Source: Pseudomonadota bacterium
Lineage (GTDB): Bacteria; Pseudomonadota; Alphaproteobacteria; Rhizobiales; Beijerinckiaceae
Assembly (NCBI GenBank): GCA_028876585.1
Contig: JAGWRL010000175.1
Location: forward strand, 1 to 7,835
DNA: 7,835 nt
Reading direction: 5' to 3'
Part shown: piece by piece, positions 6,275 through 7,835 of the stretch
Numbering within the stretch: the first letter of the stretch is position 1
Layout: each line of letters starts with the position of its first letter
Notes under the pieces: generated by a model
What the model was told of the DNA's origin: nothing
The model's database searches: none
Seen by the model: only the letters and a program-made list of their open reading frames with translations
Position numbers and translations under genes: made by a program

Positions 6275-6280
6275 ATTGTA
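6275..6280 (-). promoter_or_regulatory. Candidate -10 box for the minus-strand three-gene unit
   Basis: TACAAT on the minus strand matches 5 of 6 bases of the sigma-70 -10 consensus and lies 26 bases before the start of the small protein gene. I see no good -35 box 16-18 bases further upstream, so an activator may be needed or the match may be chance. Confidence 0.3.
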
Positions 6281-6350
6281 CATCAGTTATTCGCCCTGGG
6301 ACTTTCCGCCCGTGCACATAAACGCCGGGTATCTTTCCCGGTCCGGCTTG

Positions 6351-6379
6351 TTGGCGCCGAAGCGCGGCTCCCGCATAAT
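6351..6379 (+). promoter_or_regulatory. Candidate promoter of the beta-RFAP synthase and mtdB genes
   Basis: TTGGCG (6351-6356) and CATAAT (6374-6379) are separated by exactly 17 bases, matching 4 of 6 and 5 of 6 consensus positions. Transcription should start near 6386, leaving a leader of about 30 bases to the ATG at 6417 or 60 to that at 6447. This placement argues against any translation start upstream of about 6386, although the frame is open back to 6105. Confidence 0.45.
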
Positions 6380-6446
6380 CCGCCGCGTGAGAGGCGAAAG
6401 CGAACCAGCAATCCGTATGCCAGCGACGGGAGAGCGTCCGCCCGAG

Positions 6447-7391
6447 ATGGCGCGCGTGCGCGCTGGCGCGCGGCTGCATCTGGGCTTTCTCGACCTCGCC
6501 GGCGATCTCGGCCGCCGCTTCGGCTCGTTCGGCCTCGGCATCGACGGCTTCGAGACCCACATCGACATGCGCCGCGCCGCCCGCTTCAGCGCGACCGGCG
6601 CCGAACACGCGCGCGTCGAGACGCTGTTGCGGCGGCTGGGCGAGCGTTTTCCCGACGCCAGCCCCATCGCCGTCGACGTCGCCGCCGCCATTCCCGCCCA
6701 CGCTGGGCTTGGCTCCGGCACGCAGCTCGCGCTGGCGCTGGCGCTGGGGTTTCGCCGGCTCAACGGGCTGGCGGCCGACGCCGGCGCCGATGCGGCGGCC
6801 CTGCTGCGCGGCGCCCGTTCGGGGCTGGGGGTCGGCCTGTTCGACCACGGCGGCTTCCTGCTCGACGCCGGGCGCGGCCCGGCGACCGAGCTGCCGCCGA
6901 TCGTGTCGCGCCTCGCCTTCCCCGCGGATTGGCGCGTGCTGCTGCTGATCGACGCCGGCATGGACGGCGCGCATGGCGCGGCCGAGCGCGCCGCTTTCGC
7001 CGCGCTGCCGGCCTTCCCGGCTGCGGATGCGGCCGACATCTGCCGCCGCGCGCTGATGCAGGTGCTGCCCGGCGTCGCCGAGGCGGATTTCGCGGCGTTC
7101 GCCGACGGCTTGAGCGCGATCCAGCGCCGGCTCGGCGATCATTTCGCCCCCGCGCAGGGCGGCGGCCGCTTCGCCAGCCCGCGCGTCGGCGCGGTCGCGG
7201 CGGCGCTGGAGCGGGCGGGCGCGCGCGGCGTCGGCCAAAGCTCCTGGGGTCCGACCGGCTTCGCCTTCGCGCGCGATCCCGACGAGGCCGCCCATCTGTT
7301 GGCGCTTGCCAGCAAGGCCGCGCGCGGCGAAATTCGGGCGCAGGTCCATGCGGCGCGCGCCCATGGCGCGGAATGCGTGCTGTTGTCGTAA
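6447..7391 (+). CDS. mptG: Beta-ribofuranosylaminobenzene 5'-phosphate (beta-RFAP) synthase
   Basis: Catalyses the first committed step of methanopterin synthesis: 4-hydroxy- or 4-aminobenzoate plus phosphoribosyl pyrophosphate gives the beta-ribofuranosyl benzene phosphate with loss of CO2 and pyrophosphate. In bacteria it marks H4MPT-dependent C1 metabolism. The 314-residue protein shows the family N-terminus ARLHLGFLDL (8-17) and GRRFGSFGLGI, the GHMP-kinase-like loop PAHAGLGSGTQ (83-93), GVGLFDHGGFLLDAG in the middle, and GQSSWGPTGFAF (263-274), conserved in this family. The start is uncertain: ATG 6447 has GGGAG 14 bases upstream, and the in-frame ATG at 6417 would add ten residues (MPATGERPPE). 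I prefer 6447 because family similarity begins at once. mtdB follows after 16 bases, so the two are almost surely one operon. Family call is strong; the symbol follows archaeal naming. Confidence 0.92.
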   Translation: MARVRAGARLHLGFLDLAGDLGRRFGSFGLGIDGFETHIDMRRAARFSATGAEHARVETLLRRLGERFPDASPIAVDVAAAIPAHAGLGSGTQLALALALGFRRLNGLAADAGADAAALLRGARSGLGVGLFDHGGFLLDAGRGPATELPPIVSRLAFPADWRVLLLIDAGMDGAHGAAERAAFAALPAFPAADAADICRRALMQVLPGVAEADFAAFADGLSAIQRRLGDHFAPAQGGGRFASPRVGAVAAALERAGARGVGQSSWGPTGFAFARDPDEAAHLLALASKAARGEIRAQVHAARAHGAECVLLS

Positions 7392-7407
7392 ACCACCGGG
7401 GACGGAT

Positions 7408-7835
7408 ATGGCCAAGACGATCCTGCATATGCTGACGCCGCTCGCGCATATGAGCCCGTTCGACGTCAATATGGCCGCCGACGCCGGCTTCGACGTGGTG
7501 GCGACCTACACCAATGTCGCGCTCGCCGAAGTCGCCGGCCTGACCCAGGACGCGATGTTTTCGCGCTCGCCCCGGGACGCGCCGCGCACCGGCATGTTCA
7601 TCGCCGGCAAGGACGCCTTCCTGGCGCTCGACATGCTCGACGCGGCGGCGAAATCGCTGCTCAAGCCGTTCGAGATTTCGCTGTTCGCCGATCCCGCCGG
7701 CTCGTTCACCACCGCCGCCGCGATGCTCGCCGTGGTCGAGAAAGCATTGCAGAAGCCACTCGCCGGCGCCCGCATCGCCATCTTTGGCGCCACCGGCGTG
7801 GTCGGCACGGCGGCCGGCGTGATCGGCGCGCTGGA
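7408..7835 (+). CDS. mtdB: NAD(P)-dependent methylene-H4MPT dehydrogenase MtdB (5' part)
   Basis: Oxidises methylene-tetrahydromethanopterin to methenyl-H4MPT in the cytoplasm, the second step of formaldehyde oxidation through H4MPT in methylotrophs. The window holds 142 codons, about half of a protein of usually just under 300 residues; the gene runs off the right edge. The N-terminus (KTILHMLTPLAHMSPFDVNMA, residues 3-23) and the FADPAGSFTTAAAML segment near residues 94-108 are typical of MtdB and differ clearly from MtdA. The dinucleotide-binding loop IFGATGVVG begins near residue 125, with glycines at 127, 130 and 133. The ATG at 7408 follows a GGGGACGG stretch and lies 16 bases after the beta-RFAP synthase stop. 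Methenyl-H4MPT cyclohydrolase (mch) and fae may follow, as in other methylotrophs, but are outside the window. Confidence 0.93.
   Translation, partial: MAKTILHMLTPLAHMSPFDVNMAADAGFDVVATYTNVALAEVAGLTQDAMFSRSPRDAPRTGMFIAGKDAFLALDMLDAAAKSLLKPFEISLFADPAGSFTTAAAMLAVVEKALQKPLAGARIAIFGATGVVGTAAGVIGAL

Noticed and set aside
6042..7469. 475-residue open frame on the minus strand
   Set aside because: Most of it is antisense to the well-supported beta-RFAP synthase gene and of the Arg/Ala/Gly-rich kind produced by high-GC DNA. Only its last 68 codons are kept, as a small gene with its own ribosome binding site.
1..7835. Search for a new defence or biosynthetic system
   Set aside because: Apart from higBA, no nuclease, helicase, reverse transcriptase, carrier protein or mobile gene is visible, and nearly every gene belongs to a familiar family.

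Overview
The window looks like chromosomal DNA from a methylotrophic alphaproteobacterium, probably a Hyphomicrobiales methanotroph or methylotroph of the Methylocystaceae/Beijerinckiaceae kind. The main evidence is at the right edge: a beta-RFAP synthase, the committing enzyme of tetrahydromethanopterin (H4MPT) synthesis, followed 16 bp later by the start of mtdB, the bacterial methylene-H4MPT dehydrogenase. DNA is high in GC, and codons prefer G or C at the third position. A ccmC gene adds cytochrome c maturation system I, as expected in a Gram-negative bacterium rich in c-type cytochromes. The genus is inference.

Layout from left to right: (1) ccmC on the minus strand, running off the left edge. 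(2) A divergent plus-strand SDR oxidoreductase resembling 2,4-dienoyl-CoA reductase (841-1713). (3) A minus-strand higB-higA type II toxin-antitoxin pair (1732-2405) with a perfect 19-bp palindrome over its promoter. (4) A plus-strand thiolase (2519-3691). (5) A minus-strand group that may be one transcription unit: small cysteine-containing protein (6248-6042), exported pentapeptide-repeat protein (5998-5234) and AMP-dependent acyl-CoA ligase (5204-3693), which meets the thiolase tail to tail with one base between stop codons. (6) A plus-strand C1 unit, beta-RFAP synthase and mtdB (6447 to the right edge), divergent from group 5.

The ligase (acid activation), the dienoyl-CoA-reductase-like SDR (redox step) and the thiolase (chain cleavage) would make a plausible partial beta-oxidation set, but they lie in three transcription units with a toxin-antitoxin pair in the middle, and no acyl-CoA dehydrogenase or enoyl-CoA hydratase is in view. 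The mptG-mtdB pair serves formaldehyde oxidation through H4MPT.

I see no tRNA, rRNA, CRISPR array, insertion sequence or phage gene. No gene-free stretch exceeds 300 bases; the longest is the divergent region 6249-6446. I found no convincing new multigene system. The points most worth a second look are the SDR with Trp at the dienoyl-CoA-reductase Tyr position, the tightly packed and possibly leaderless higBA promoter, and the pairing of an exported pentapeptide protein with an acyl-CoA ligase.
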